A stretch of DNA of 58,027 bases, from NCBI GenBank assembly GCA_002410505.1, contig DHSO01000029.1, positions 1 to 58,027 of the forward strand. Reading direction: 5' to 3'. The notes under the pieces are model-generated. The model saw only the letters and a list, made by a program, of their open reading frames with translations, was not told where the DNA came from and ran no database searches. This document shows, one piece after another, positions 18,339 through 27,311 of the stretch; the stretch's first letter is position 1; each line of letters starts with the position of its first letter. Source of the DNA: Cloacimonetes bacterium UBA5284. GTDB lineage: Bacteria > Cloacimonadota > Cloacimonadia > Cloacimonadales > Cloacimonadaceae. The position numbers and the translations under genes were made by a program.

Positions 18339-19337
18339 ATGTTAAAGATCGGTGTAGTAGGTGTCGGGCATTTGGGACAGCATCATGCCCGCAAGTTTAT
18401 GAACATGGACAATGCTATCCTGGCGGGCATCTATGACGCAAAAAGCAGCCGGGCCAAAGAAATAGCCAAGACCCTGTCCGCGCATAGATTTGAAAGCTAC
18501 GACGCTCTGCTCGATACCTGCGACGCCGTCGATATTGCTGCCACAACTACTGCTCACTATGAGCTGGCACTCAAAGCATTACAGGCCGGTAAGCATATCT
18601 TCTTGGAGAAGCCCATCACGGGCAAATTGGAAGAGGCCAAGGAACTGCTAGACCTGGCGGACAGCAAAAAACTCAAGATTCAGGTAGGCCATATCGAACG
18701 GTTCAACCCGGTGATATTGAGAGTGGAAAACGAGATCAAAGACCCTGTATTCATAGAGTCCACACGCATCTCCACATTCCATAGCAGGGGTACGGATGTA
18801 CCCGTGGTTCTGGATGTGATGATCCACGACATCGACCTCATTCTGAGCTTTGTGCACAGCCCCATCAAGCATATCCACGCCTCGGGTATAGGCATCCTCA
18901 CACCATCTATCGATATAGCCAATGCCCGCATCGAGTTTGAAAACGGTGCTATCGCTAATGTAACCTCTTCCAGAGTATCACTGAAACAAGAACGCAAGAT
19001 CAGATTCTTCCAAAAGGATTGTTACATCACCCTTGACTTTCAGACTAAGCAAGCCAAGGTGATCAAAAAAAGCCCGCACGTGATGAAGTACCTGCCCAAA
19101 ATCATGATGGGTGCGACCGATATAGATCCCGCCAAATTGGTCGATCAAAGCCTCTACGATTGCGCTGACGGTGCCAAAGACGCACTCTCCATGGAATTGC
19201 AATCCTGGGTGGATGCCATACTGACCGACAGCAAGCCAATCGTGGATGGACATGCCGGAGCTAAAGCTCTGGAAGTCGCCGAACAAATCATAACAATCAT
19301 AAACAAACAGCTAAAGAAAAGTAAAATCAAGGTATAG
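18339..19337 (+). CDS. Gfo/Idh/MocA family NAD(P)-dependent oxidoreductase
   Basis: A 332-residue protein with an N-terminal Rossmann fold (GVGHLGQHHARKF), the family's EKPITG motif (about 86-91) and the VGHIERFNP segment, then the alpha/beta C-terminal domain with DVMIHDIDL. Proteins with the VGHIERFNP pattern are often sugar-nucleotide dehydrogenases of envelope synthesis, but the substrate cannot be read here. It lies 8 bases after the threonine dehydrogenase and 8 before asnS, so the three genes are probably one transcript. Confidence 0.78.
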   Translation: MLKIGVVGVGHLGQHHARKFMNMDNAILAGIYDAKSSRAKEIAKTLSAHRFESYDALLDTCDAVDIAATTTAHYELALKALQAGKHIFLEKPITGKLEEAKELLDLADSKKLKIQVGHIERFNPVILRVENEIKDPVFIESTRISTFHSRGTDVPVVLDVMIHDIDLILSFVHSPIKHIHASGIGILTPSIDIANARIEFENGAIANVTSSRVSLKQERKIRFFQKDCYITLDFQTKQAKVIKKSPHVMKYLPKIMMGATDIDPAKLVDQSLYDCADGAKDALSMELQSWVDAILTDSKPIVDGHAGAKALEVAEQIITIINKQLKKSKIKV

Positions 19338-19345
19338 ATATAGAT

Positions 19346-20641
19346 ATGCAAGATATTCTGGTAAAAGATATTGCCAACCATTTAGGCACAGAAGTACGAC
19401 TCAAGGGATGGGTGCGAAACATCCGTCATAGCGGAAAACTGCTCTTCATAATCTTTCGCGACGGCAGCGCTGAAGTGCAAGCCGTGGCCTTCAAACCGGA
19501 ACTGGGCGAAGAAATCTTTGAAGGCGCCAAACGCCTCACTCTGGAATCCAGTCTGATAATAACCGGCATCCCCAAAGAACATCAGAAAAAAGCCGGGGAA
19601 TATGAACTGGCAGTCACCGGAATCCAAATCGTCCAAATCGCCGATGAATACCCCATCAGCAAAAAAGAACACGGTCCCGACTTTCTGCTATCAAACCGAC
19701 ATCTTTGGATTCGCTCCCCCAAACAATGGGCCATCCTGAGAATCCGACACACTGTATATTTTGCGATCTGTGAGTATCTGAACGACAACAACTTCTTCCG
19801 TTTCGATTCTCCCATCCTTACACCTAATGCCTGTGAAGGAACTACGACACTGTTTGAGCTGGAGTATTTTGACGAAGGCATGGCATATCTGTCTCAGAGC
19901 GGTCAGTTATATCTGGAAACGGGCATCATGAGCTTGGGCAGAGTGTACGATTTTGGTCCTGTATTTCGCGCTGAGCGCTCCAAAACCCGCAAACATCTCA
20001 CCGAATTCTGGATGATGGATGCCGAAGCGGCGTATGTGGAACACGAAGAGAATATGGATATACAGGAAGGGCTGATTCGCCATGTCATACGCAAAGTTCT
20101 CGCCACTTGCGACAAGGAATTGGACATCTTGGAACGGGATAAAGAACTGTTGAAAGCTGCAGATGCACCCTTCAAACGCATGACCCACTTTGAAGCGATC
20201 GAATACCTGCGCTCTCAGGGCAGCGAGATCGATCATGACAGCGATCTTGGAGCGACAGATGAGGTTTTGCTCACCGAGGGTTCTGCGGTTCCTGTCTTCA
20301 TCGAAAAATGGCCAAAGAACATAAAAGCTTTCTACATGCGTCGCGCCCCGGAAGATGAAAACTTGGTATTGGGCAGTGATCTGATTGCCCCGGAAGGTTT
20401 TGGCGAGATTATCGGCGGCAGCGAACGTGAAACAGATTACGAAGCCCTGCTGGCCCGCATGAAAGAAGAAAAGATGGATCTGGATGCCTATCAATGGTTT
20501 CTGGACTTACGTAAATACGGCTCTGTGCCTCACAGTGGTTTTGGGATAGGCCTGGAACGTCTGGTTACATGGATGAGCGGAACTCATCACATCCGGGAAA
20601 CCATACCCTTCCCAAGGATGATCTATCGCATCTATCCTTGA
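19346..20641 (+). CDS. asnS: Asparaginyl-tRNA synthetase, archaeal-type
   Basis: A 431-residue class IIb aminoacyl-tRNA synthetase. It has an OB-fold anticodon domain (about 1-105), motif 2 FRAERSKTRKHLTEFWMMD and motif 3 GFGIGLERLVTWM. The EFWM after motif 2 points to Asn rather than Asp specificity. The YLSQSGQLYLE segment and the compact length resemble the archaeal (Pyrococcus-type) AsnRS rather than the usual bacterial form, which is a recollection and should be checked by a tree. It charges tRNA-Asn with asparagine. The start has only a weak ribosome binding site. Confidence 0.85.
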   Translation: MQDILVKDIANHLGTEVRLKGWVRNIRHSGKLLFIIFRDGSAEVQAVAFKPELGEEIFEGAKRLTLESSLIITGIPKEHQKKAGEYELAVTGIQIVQIADEYPISKKEHGPDFLLSNRHLWIRSPKQWAILRIRHTVYFAICEYLNDNNFFRFDSPILTPNACEGTTTLFELEYFDEGMAYLSQSGQLYLETGIMSLGRVYDFGPVFRAERSKTRKHLTEFWMMDAEAAYVEHEENMDIQEGLIRHVIRKVLATCDKELDILERDKELLKAADAPFKRMTHFEAIEYLRSQGSEIDHDSDLGATDEVLLTEGSAVPVFIEKWPKNIKAFYMRRAPEDENLVLGSDLIAPEGFGEIIGGSERETDYEALLARMKEEKMDLDAYQWFLDLRKYGSVPHSGFGIGLERLVTWMSGTHHIRETIPFPRMIYRIYP

Positions 20642-20655
20642 ACTCATGTCTTTAT

Positions 20656-20694
20656 GCTTAGCCCCCTCTTGTCACCAAATACCCGGGGGCAAGC
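20656..20694 (+). terminator. Intrinsic terminator after asnS
   Basis: GCTT-A-GCCCCC pairs with GGGGGC-AAGC (one bulged A) across an 18-base loop, followed by TTATTTGTTTTCTTTTTT. Confidence 0.75.
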
Positions 20695-20774
20695 TTATTT
20701 GTTTTCTTTTTTCAGCCCCGCCATTTTGCATAATGGTGTTTTAGCGTAAATAAATAAAGTATATAGAGGATAAA

Positions 20775-21989
20775 ATGATGATTGTTGAAAAGCTATCACA
20801 CACAACTAGAACGATGAAGTCATCCATGATCCGTGAACTGGTGGCCAGCACTCGTGATATCGAGGGGCTGATCTCCTTCGCGGGTGGTTTTCCATCTCCA
20901 AAAACCTTTCCCGCTGAGATTCTGAAGGATTTGTACAGCAAAGTAATCCGCGATGAGGCTGCCGGCGTCTTACAGTATGGCGCCAGTGAAGGCGATCCTG
21001 TTTTGAAAAAACAACTGATTGAATGGGAAGGATACGACATATCTGCCTCACAAATGCTGGTAACTGCAGGCTCAACAAACGCCATCTACTATATGACACG
21101 TGCTTTGGTGGATCCGGGCGACGTAATCATTTGCGAAGCACCCACTTTTTTGGGAAGTCTGGTAGCTTTTGAAGCTACCGGAGCAGAATTGCATGGCATT
21201 CCGCTGGATCAGGAAGGTCTGGATCTGAACATCCTGCATAGCAAGGTAGATGAATTGCAGAGCCAGGGCAAAAAGGTAAAAATGATCTACACCATACCGG
21301 ATTTTCACAATCCTGCCGGTCTCACCATGAGTTTGGCCCGGCGTAAGGCTCTGATCGAATACGCGATCGCCATGCAGATTCCCATCCTGGAAGACAATCC
21401 CTATTCCCGCTTGCGCTTCAGCGGAGAAGCTCTGCCTACTCTGTATAGATTGGCCACACAAGACTATTTGAACCACGAAGTGGTTACTGAAGCGGTAACT
21501 TTTTCAAAGATCTTGGGTCCAGGCATGAGGCTGGCTTTTGTGAAAGGTGACGAAAAATTGATCGAGCGGATGTGTTCCTGGCAACAGAAAGTAAATATAG
21601 GCCCAGATAATGTATCTCAAAGAGTTGCAGCAAGATTTTTTGAAGCCGGACATATGGAACCTCACCTGGCCAAATGCTGTGATTTTTACCGTCCCTATCT
21701 GCAAAAGATGCTGGAAGCCATGGCAAAACACTTGCCCTCCTACATACAGTACACAAAGCCTGAAGGCGGTATCTTCACATGGCTCAGACTTCCTGAAGAC
21801 ATGAACGCTGATCAGCTGTTTCAACAAGCAATTGCCAAGAAAGTAAGCTTCATCCCCGGTAGCAAGTTCTATCCTAGCAATCAAGTAAAATACAATGCTC
21901 TCAGACTCAATTTCAGCTTCAGCACAATGGAACAGATCGATGAAGGCATGAGAAGCTTGGGAAAACTGATGGAAGACTTTTATGCTTGA
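20775..21989 (+). CDS. PLP-dependent aminotransferase, 2-aminoadipate/MocR-like class I
   Basis: A 404-residue fold-type I aminotransferase. Visible are the GGFPSPKTFP start region, TAGSTNAIYY, the PLP-contact YTIPDFHNPAGLTMS, EDNPYSRLRF and the Schiff-base lysine in TFSKILGPGMRLAF, with the substrate arginine in LRLNFSF near the end. The family includes LysN-type 2-aminoadipate, valine and aromatic aminotransferases; the exact amino donor cannot be determined. GAGG lies 8 bases before the double ATG. It is a single-gene unit between a terminator and the promoter at 21986. Confidence 0.85.
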   Translation: MMIVEKLSHTTRTMKSSMIRELVASTRDIEGLISFAGGFPSPKTFPAEILKDLYSKVIRDEAAGVLQYGASEGDPVLKKQLIEWEGYDISASQMLVTAGSTNAIYYMTRALVDPGDVIICEAPTFLGSLVAFEATGAELHGIPLDQEGLDLNILHSKVDELQSQGKKVKMIYTIPDFHNPAGLTMSLARRKALIEYAIAMQIPILEDNPYSRLRFSGEALPTLYRLATQDYLNHEVVTEAVTFSKILGPGMRLAFVKGDEKLIERMCSWQQKVNIGPDNVSQRVAARFFEAGHMEPHLAKCCDFYRPYLQKMLEAMAKHLPSYIQYTKPEGGIFTWLRLPEDMNADQLFQQAIAKKVSFIPGSKFYPSNQVKYNALRLNFSFSTMEQIDEGMRSLGKLMEDFYA

Positions 21990-22014
21990 CGCCAAAGGGC
22001 AGTCAAGCTATATT
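21986..22014 (+). promoter_or_regulatory. Promoter overlapping the aminotransferase stop codon
   Basis: TTGACG (21986-21991), exactly 17 bases, then TATATT (22009-22014); the -35 contains the stop TGA of the upstream gene. CTTGAC and GTCAAG form a 6-bp inverted repeat spanning the -35 and spacer, a possible operator or weak terminator. AAAGGAG follows at 22035-22041. Confidence 0.7.
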
Positions 22015-22048
22015 GTAATCAGATAGTCTAAACAAAGGAGTATCTGTC

Positions 22049-22474
22049 ATGAAAAATATACTGATAACCTTGTTGATGCTGAGCCTGATGGTTCCGGCAA
22101 TGGCAACCTACAATCTGCCTCGTCCGGATCTGAATCCCTTCAGCATGAAGAGCCCTGTGCTGCAAAACCTCAAAATGTCCCATTCCATGGGCTTTGAAGC
22201 CGGTAGTAATTCTGGCGGCAGCGGTTATTACCTATCACGATATACAAACCACATGAAATATCAATTCAGCCCCAAACTGGAGCTTGATCTGGACCTGAAC
22301 TTCGTAAATTTCGGCTCCATGAACACCGGAAGCAAGTTCAGTGTGAACGACGACAACCGGAATAAAATTCTGCCGGAATTCTCATTGCGCTACAAACCCA
22401 GCGATTCCGTAAATTTCGAGATTCGAATGAGCCAGGGTCTTTTGATGCAACGAAGCCCCTGGTACGAGAAATAG
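22049..22474 (+). CDS. Secreted protein of unknown function, likely beta-rich
   Basis: A 141-residue protein with a clear signal peptide (MKNILITLLMLSLMVPAMA). The mature part has strand-like segments with alternating residues (KLELDLDLNFVNFGS, VNFEIRMSQGLLM), suggesting an outer-membrane or periplasmic beta structure. It shares a transcript with the prepilin peptidase gene 17 bases downstream, so it may act in filament export, but this is only context. No domain is recognised. Confidence 0.6.
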   Translation: MKNILITLLMLSLMVPAMATYNLPRPDLNPFSMKSPVLQNLKMSHSMGFEAGSNSGGSGYYLSRYTNHMKYQFSPKLELDLDLNFVNFGSMNTGSKFSVNDDNRNKILPEFSLRYKPSDSVNFEIRMSQGLLMQRSPWYEK

Positions 22475-22491
22475 CAAGGAGACAAACCGGT

Positions 22492-23259
22492 TTGACTACA
22501 GTGATAATAATCCTCTTAGCTGTCTTAGGCGCCGCCTTTGGCAGCTTTTTTAATGTATTGATCTATCGTTTACCCCGCAAACAATCGATAGTTTATCCAC
22601 CCTCTCATTGTGGTGATTGCAACAAGCCGATCCCATTCTATCTGAATATACCGATTGTTAGCTATATCATGCTGCGCGGAAAGTGCAAGTATTGCGGTGC
22701 GTCCATCCACTGGCATCACTTTTTGGTGGAAGCGATTACTCCTCTGATACTCATCCTGCTCTTCCTGCAATACGGCTATCAAGGGCAGTTTATGCTCTTT
22801 CTGAAGTATTCAGTTTTGTGCCTGTTCTTGATCCCGATCTTCTTTATAGATGCTTTTCATCAGATCATCCCCCACAAGCTTTCCATACCCTTGATTCCCT
22901 TGGGATTCATCTTTGCATTGATCCCCGGCAGCGACATCACGATCCTGGAATCCGGCATCGCAGCCGCAATCATATTCTTTTTTCTGCTATTCATAGCCTA
23001 TGCCTATCGATTTGCCCGGAAAGTGGATGGATTGGGCGGCGGAGACATCTGGCTTCTTACCGGAATTGCCGCGTTTTTGGGATTGATCAGCATGCCCTAT
23101 GTGATCCTGATATCAGCCGTTTTGGGTATCATCTATTTCTTCATCTTTGTCCGGAACAAAGAACAAGGTTTTGCCTTCGGAACCTTTATAGCTGTTACCA
23201 CGATCTTGTGGTCACTATTGGGATCTACACAAATGCTCTTGAACCTGCGATTACTGTGA
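22492..23259 (+). CDS. Prepilin peptidase (type IV leader peptidase)
   Basis: A 255-residue inner-membrane aspartic peptidase. The N-terminal domain carries the zinc cysteines Cys40/Cys43 and Cys65/Cys68. The catalytic aspartates are Asp120 (in FFIDAFH) and Asp185 (in the GGGD motif). About eight membrane helices are expected. It cleaves leader peptides of type IV pilins and may methylate the new N-terminus. The start is a TTG at 22492 with AAGGAG 11 bases upstream; the next in-frame GTG is further from it. The filament locus it should serve begins about 17 kb away on the other strand. Confidence 0.9.
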   Translation: MTTVIIILLAVLGAAFGSFFNVLIYRLPRKQSIVYPPSHCGDCNKPIPFYLNIPIVSYIMLRGKCKYCGASIHWHHFLVEAITPLILILLFLQYGYQGQFMLFLKYSVLCLFLIPIFFIDAFHQIIPHKLSIPLIPLGFIFALIPGSDITILESGIAAAIIFFFLLFIAYAYRFARKVDGLGGGDIWLLTGIAAFLGLISMPYVILISAVLGIIYFFIFVRNKEQGFAFGTFIAVTTILWSLLGSTQMLLNLRLL

Positions 23260-23271
23260 ATGATACACTCA

Positions 23272-23299
23272 GGCTCTGTCCAAGTGCTTGAACAGAGCC
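23272..23299. terminator. Hairpin after the prepilin peptidase gene
   Basis: GGCTCTGT pairs with ACAGAGCC and, after one mismatch, CAAG with CTTG, leaving a 2-base loop. The downstream U-tract is weak (GCTCTTTCTG). It lies between convergent genes. Confidence 0.6.
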
Positions 23300-23393
23300 G
23301 CTCTTTCTGCGGATAAACATCTGATATATAGTTCCGGATATTATCGTTAATACAGGTTTACAGAGGAGTTCGGCTCTTTTGTAAACTTTTTTT

Positions 23394-23879
23394 TCAATCC
23401 GCCTTTTTGGGGAAAAAGAAGAGATCTTCGTCGTCGTTGCTCCAGCTGTATTTCACTTCGCCCACAAATATGGTGTGATCCCCACTTTTCACTTGAGACA
23501 ACACTTCGCATTCAAAGCATGCCACTGCATCCTTCAAGATGGGCAATTTCTTCAGTTTCCCGGGAAATGATGACACCTGTCCGGCACTGAATTTGTCGAC
23601 ATCTCTGCCGCTTTGCGAACCAGCCAGAGTCAATAGCTGCTTTTGCGTAGATCCGGGAAATACGAGATTGAAATACCTGTTATCTTGCAAGCAGTCATAC
23701 GAGTAGCGGCTGTGCCCGATCGATATCGCAAACATTGGCGGAGCGATCGAGGTTCTCATAAACCACTCCAAGGTGATCAAGTTGAAATTGCCGTCCGGTT
23801 TCACTGTAACCGCCATAGCGACTTTGGATGGCAAGTGCACTTTGGCATAAGCTTCAGGTAGATTGTGTATTTTCATCAT
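23394..23879 (-). CDS. Flavin reductase-like (split-barrel) protein
   Basis: A 161-residue FMN-binding split-barrel protein of the flavin reductase/flavoredoxin group. Typical features are the AMAVTVKPDGNFNLIT strand pair, the PPMFAISIGHSRYSYDCL segment, the SGRDVDKFSAG motif and a late VGEV strand. It probably transfers electrons through bound FMN, but the donor is unknown. AGGAG lies 10 bases upstream of the first of two ATGs. Confidence 0.8.
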   Translation of the reverse strand: MMKIHNLPEAYAKVHLPSKVAMAVTVKPDGNFNLITLEWFMRTSIAPPMFAISIGHSRYSYDCLQDNRYFNLVFPGSTQKQLLTLAGSQSGRDVDKFSAGQVSSFPGKLKKLPILKDAVACFECEVLSQVKSGDHTIFVGEVKYSWSNDDEDLFFFPKKAD

Positions 23880-24049
23880 GTCTGTGTTTCTCCTTTGTGC
23901 TTTGCTTCATAATGATAAGATAAGACGAAATTGAGCCTCGCACCAGTGAGCCGTAAAAATGGCTTCAGAATCTCAGAATCCCGCACAATAAGCTTGACAG
24001 AATCTTGGCGTTTGGCAGACTGATAGAAAACATGATAAAGGAATATACT

Positions 24050-24655
24050 ATGAAATACTTTCGTAAATTAATCGGTGAAAAATGCTTCCTCTCCCCTGTA
24101 TCACTGGACGACATAGAGCGCTATACCGAATGGGTCAATGACCTTGAAATAGGGCAGTTTGTGCTGTTTTCTTCCACCGTATTCGACATCGGCAAGGAAC
24201 GTGCCGCTTTGCAGGACTTGATGGACAACAGCGTTATCTTTGCCATCGTGGAAAAGGATACCAACAAAGTGATCGGCAACTGTGGCTTACATATGGTAAA
24301 CAGTGTCCACCGTCACGCCCAATTTGGTATCTTCATCGGCGAAAAAACCTATTGGAACCAGGGAATTGGCTCCGAGGCAACCATGTTGATCCTGGATTAT
24401 GGCTTTAACATCATGAACCTGAACAACATCAGTCTGGAAGTAGTGGATTACAACAAGCGCGCCATCAAATGCTACGAAAAAGTCGGCTTCCAATATGTGG
24501 GCAGACGCCGCAAATACAATTTTATGGCGGGAGAATACCATGATGCTCTTATATACGACTTTCTTAGTGAAGACTTTCAAAGCCCCTTTGTGAAGAAAAC
24601 TTTCGATTATTCAATCAGCGACGAAGCCGGGCGCAGCAAGATCTCTATCGTCTGA
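24050..24655 (+). CDS. GNAT family N-acetyltransferase (RimJ/RimL-like)
   Basis: A 201-residue acetyl-CoA-dependent transferase. The acetyl-CoA loop is QGIGSEATMLIL, preceded by a beta-4 strand (AQFGIFIG) and followed by NISLEVVDYNKRAIKCYEKVGF, the classic motif B. The target amine is unknown; similar proteins acetylate ribosomal protein termini, amino acids or antibiotics. ATG 24050 has AAAGGA 7 bases upstream. It overlaps the next gene in TGATG, which suggests co-expression with the DNA polymerase subunit. Confidence 0.82.
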   Translation: MKYFRKLIGEKCFLSPVSLDDIERYTEWVNDLEIGQFVLFSSTVFDIGKERAALQDLMDNSVIFAIVEKDTNKVIGNCGLHMVNSVHRHAQFGIFIGEKTYWNQGIGSEATMLILDYGFNIMNLNNISLEVVDYNKRAIKCYEKVGFQYVGRRRKYNFMAGEYHDALIYDFLSEDFQSPFVKKTFDYSISDEAGRSKISIV

Positions 24656-25752
24656 TGTTTCGCAGAATCAAAGGACAGCAACAAGTGATAGACTTGTTGC
24701 AACACGCCACCGAGCAACAACGGATTGCCCAGGCGTATCTCTTCCATGGAGGAGATGGGGTTGGTAAGTTTATGACCGCGTTATATTTTGGTATGGCACT
24801 AAACTGCCTCTCCAGTAGTGAGTATCGTCCCTGCGGTGTGTGTGCATCCTGTCACAAGTTTCTCAGTTTTGAGCATCCGGATTTTATGTATCTGTTTCCA
24901 ACGGTGAACCTGAAGCTAAGCTCGGATGGAGAGATCAAGGACGCGGATGCTATGAGGCAGTATGAAGCTTATCTGAAAAACAAGATCGAGAGTCCCTGGC
25001 AAGACTTTTTCTTCAGCGGTTCCACGGAGATTCGTAAGGAGAGCATCAGCCTGCTCATCAAACGCTTGGAATACTCCATTCATGAAGCTAAATATCGGGT
25101 TGTGATCATCGAAAATGCCGATATGATGAATACACAAACCGCAAACGCTTTCCTGAAGACTTTGGAAGAGCCCCCCCCAAACACCCTGATAATCCTGATC
25201 ACAGAGAAGCTACCGCAGATATTACCCACTATTCTGTCCCGCTGTCAACCCGTATATTTCAAGCCCCTCGCCCAAAGCGTGGTGCAAGAAATTCTGTTTG
25301 AGGACTTTCAGGTGGATACAGTCTTGGCAAAAAGCGCAGCCAGAATAAGCGGAGGCAACCTGAAAACAGCCATCCGCGTAGCCAATGACGCAGGATATTC
25401 TACTCGAGACAAAGCCTTTGAGCTGCTTAATATGGCCTATGAGAAAGCAAATCTGGAATACATCTCTCAGATATCAAAGCATAAGACCAGCACAGATGCT
25501 CTGCGTGATCTGCTGGCGTATCTGGGCATTATTGCCAACGATCTGGCCTTGATCCACCTGGCCCCAAACGAAGTGACCAATCTGGACAAAAGTGAATTTC
25601 TGAGGGAGGTATCTCATCACAACATTCCAGACCGAATTCCGGATTATCTGTTAGCCTTGGACGATTTCAGCCGAAAACTGGATGGGAATGTAAATCCCAC
25701 GCTGATCCAATTATCTCTCTTTCTGGCAACCTGCGATTTATTGAATCTATGA
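24655..25752 (+). CDS. holB: DNA polymerase III subunit delta'
   Basis: A 365-residue clamp-loader ATPase-fold protein. It has a P-loop-like GGDGVGKF (residues 32-39) with Phe where Ser/Thr is usual, so ATP hydrolysis is unlikely, as for other delta' subunits. It also has the zinc module CGVCASC (60-66) and the SRC motif (PTILSRCQPVYF). It would form the stator of the clamp loader that places the beta clamp on DNA. The start overlaps the upstream stop and the stop overlaps murJ. Confidence 0.87.
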   Translation: MFRRIKGQQQVIDLLQHATEQQRIAQAYLFHGGDGVGKFMTALYFGMALNCLSSSEYRPCGVCASCHKFLSFEHPDFMYLFPTVNLKLSSDGEIKDADAMRQYEAYLKNKIESPWQDFFFSGSTEIRKESISLLIKRLEYSIHEAKYRVVIIENADMMNTQTANAFLKTLEEPPPNTLIILITEKLPQILPTILSRCQPVYFKPLAQSVVQEILFEDFQVDTVLAKSAARISGGNLKTAIRVANDAGYSTRDKAFELLNMAYEKANLEYISQISKHKTSTDALRDLLAYLGIIANDLALIHLAPNEVTNLDKSEFLREVSHHNIPDRIPDYLLALDDFSRKLDGNVNPTLIQLSLFLATCDLLNL

Positions 25753-27311
25753 GTCAACGCCGTCTGGCCCGAAACATCAGCGTGATGAGCATCGCGGTCT
25801 TTCTCAGCCGAATCCTCGGTCTGGTGAGGGATCAGGTGATGGCTTTCTTCTTTGGTGGCGGATACTTAAATGATGCCTTCAATGTGGCATACAACATCCC
25901 AAATCTCTTGCGCCGGCTCTTTGGTGAAGGCGCGTTATCCACCGCCTTTGTGCCCATCTACAACGATATCGGCATCAAAAAAGGCAAACCTGCCCAGATC
26001 GACTTCGCTTTGAATGTCTTAAGTATTCTCACCGTTCTGCTGGTGCTGCTCACTCTTTTGGGCATCGCTTTTGCTCCGCTGATTGTACGTCTCTTGTATC
26101 CCGGTTTGGCTCCGCATACCGGCATAGTTGCGATCAAACTAACCAGGATCATCTTTCCCTATCTCTTTTTCATCGGACTCTCATCCACCTTCATCGCGAT
26201 CCTGAATTCCCACGATTATTTCTTTATGACCGGGCTTTCCAGCGCGCTGTTGAATATCGGCATGATATTGTCTTTGTTGATACCCTACTGGTTTTGGAAG
26301 CTTCCTGCCGAGCAATTGATCTATCCCGCAGGATGGGGTGTGGTGATCGGCGGCACCTTACAGACCATCATCAATTTTCCTTATCTGAAAAAAGTGGGAT
26401 ATCGCCTCACCATCCTGTTCCGTATTGGTTCAGAGGCCCTAAAAATAATGTGGCAGCGTTTTGTCCCTGCCATGATCGGCATCGGCATCAGAGAGATAAA
26501 TCTAATCGCGGACGCTTTGATGGCAAGCTTTTTGCCCATCGGAAGCATCACAGCTTTGGGATATGGTAATCGCTTGATGCAATTACCCTTGGGAATATTT
26601 GCCATCAGTGCGGGAACTGCGGTTCTGCCCACCTATTCCAGATTGGTGAGCAAGGGTGAATACCGGGAACTATCCAGTAGTATGCGCCTCACCACCTTGA
26701 GTCTGGCCTACCTGATGCTGCCCATCAGCGCGTTGATTCTCGCGCTAGCCGAAGACTTCGTAGTGATCCTTTTTGCCCATGGCGCCTTCGACCAGCAAGC
26801 GGTCTGGATGAGCTCGCAAGCTCTGATATTCTACTCTCTGGGCTTGCTCTTTTACAGCATGAACCAAGTGCTCACACCATTGTTTTATGCCAGAGGCGAC
26901 ACCCGCACGCCCGTGATTCTTGCAGCGATAATGGTTGGCTTGAATATCAGCCTGAATTTTGTCCTCATGCAGTTTCTGCAACATCGCGGATTGGCCTTGT
27001 CCACCTCAATTACCGCATTTGTAAACTATCTGATACTCATACATCTTATTCATAAAAGATTCCCTCAAATCGACAATAATGGCGTGATGTTCAATCTTTT
27101 GAAGAGTGTTCTCATCGCGATTGCCATATACTTTTTTGCTGTATATCTTAGAAAGCTGATCCCGCTAGATTCCAAGACGGGATTGATCCTGAAATCTGCT
27201 GTGATCGCAAGTCTCAGCTTCCTGTTCTTTTACTTGGCTGGATTGCTTGTGCACCTCAGCTACATGAAAGAGGCTACACAAAACCTATGCAAGCGCCTAC
27301 GCCGCAAATAG
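25749..27311 (+). CDS. murJ: Lipid II flippase MurJ
   Basis: A 520-residue MATE-like MOP-superfamily transporter with about 14 membrane segments. The opening RNISVMSIAVFLSRILGLVRDQVMAFFFG and the AFNVAYNIPNLLRRLFGEGALSTAFVP segment are MurJ hallmarks. It moves the peptidoglycan precursor lipid II across the inner membrane. The start overlaps the holB stop and the last 25 bases overlap uvrC. Confidence 0.94.
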   Translation: MSQRRLARNISVMSIAVFLSRILGLVRDQVMAFFFGGGYLNDAFNVAYNIPNLLRRLFGEGALSTAFVPIYNDIGIKKGKPAQIDFALNVLSILTVLLVLLTLLGIAFAPLIVRLLYPGLAPHTGIVAIKLTRIIFPYLFFIGLSSTFIAILNSHDYFFMTGLSSALLNIGMILSLLIPYWFWKLPAEQLIYPAGWGVVIGGTLQTIINFPYLKKVGYRLTILFRIGSEALKIMWQRFVPAMIGIGIREINLIADALMASFLPIGSITALGYGNRLMQLPLGIFAISAGTAVLPTYSRLVSKGEYRELSSSMRLTTLSLAYLMLPISALILALAEDFVVILFAHGAFDQQAVWMSSQALIFYSLGLLFYSMNQVLTPLFYARGDTRTPVILAAIMVGLNISLNFVLMQFLQHRGLALSTSITAFVNYLILIHLIHKRFPQIDNNGVMFNLLKSVLIAIAIYFFAVYLRKLIPLDSKTGLILKSAVIASLSFLFFYLAGLLVHLSYMKEATQNLCKRLRRK

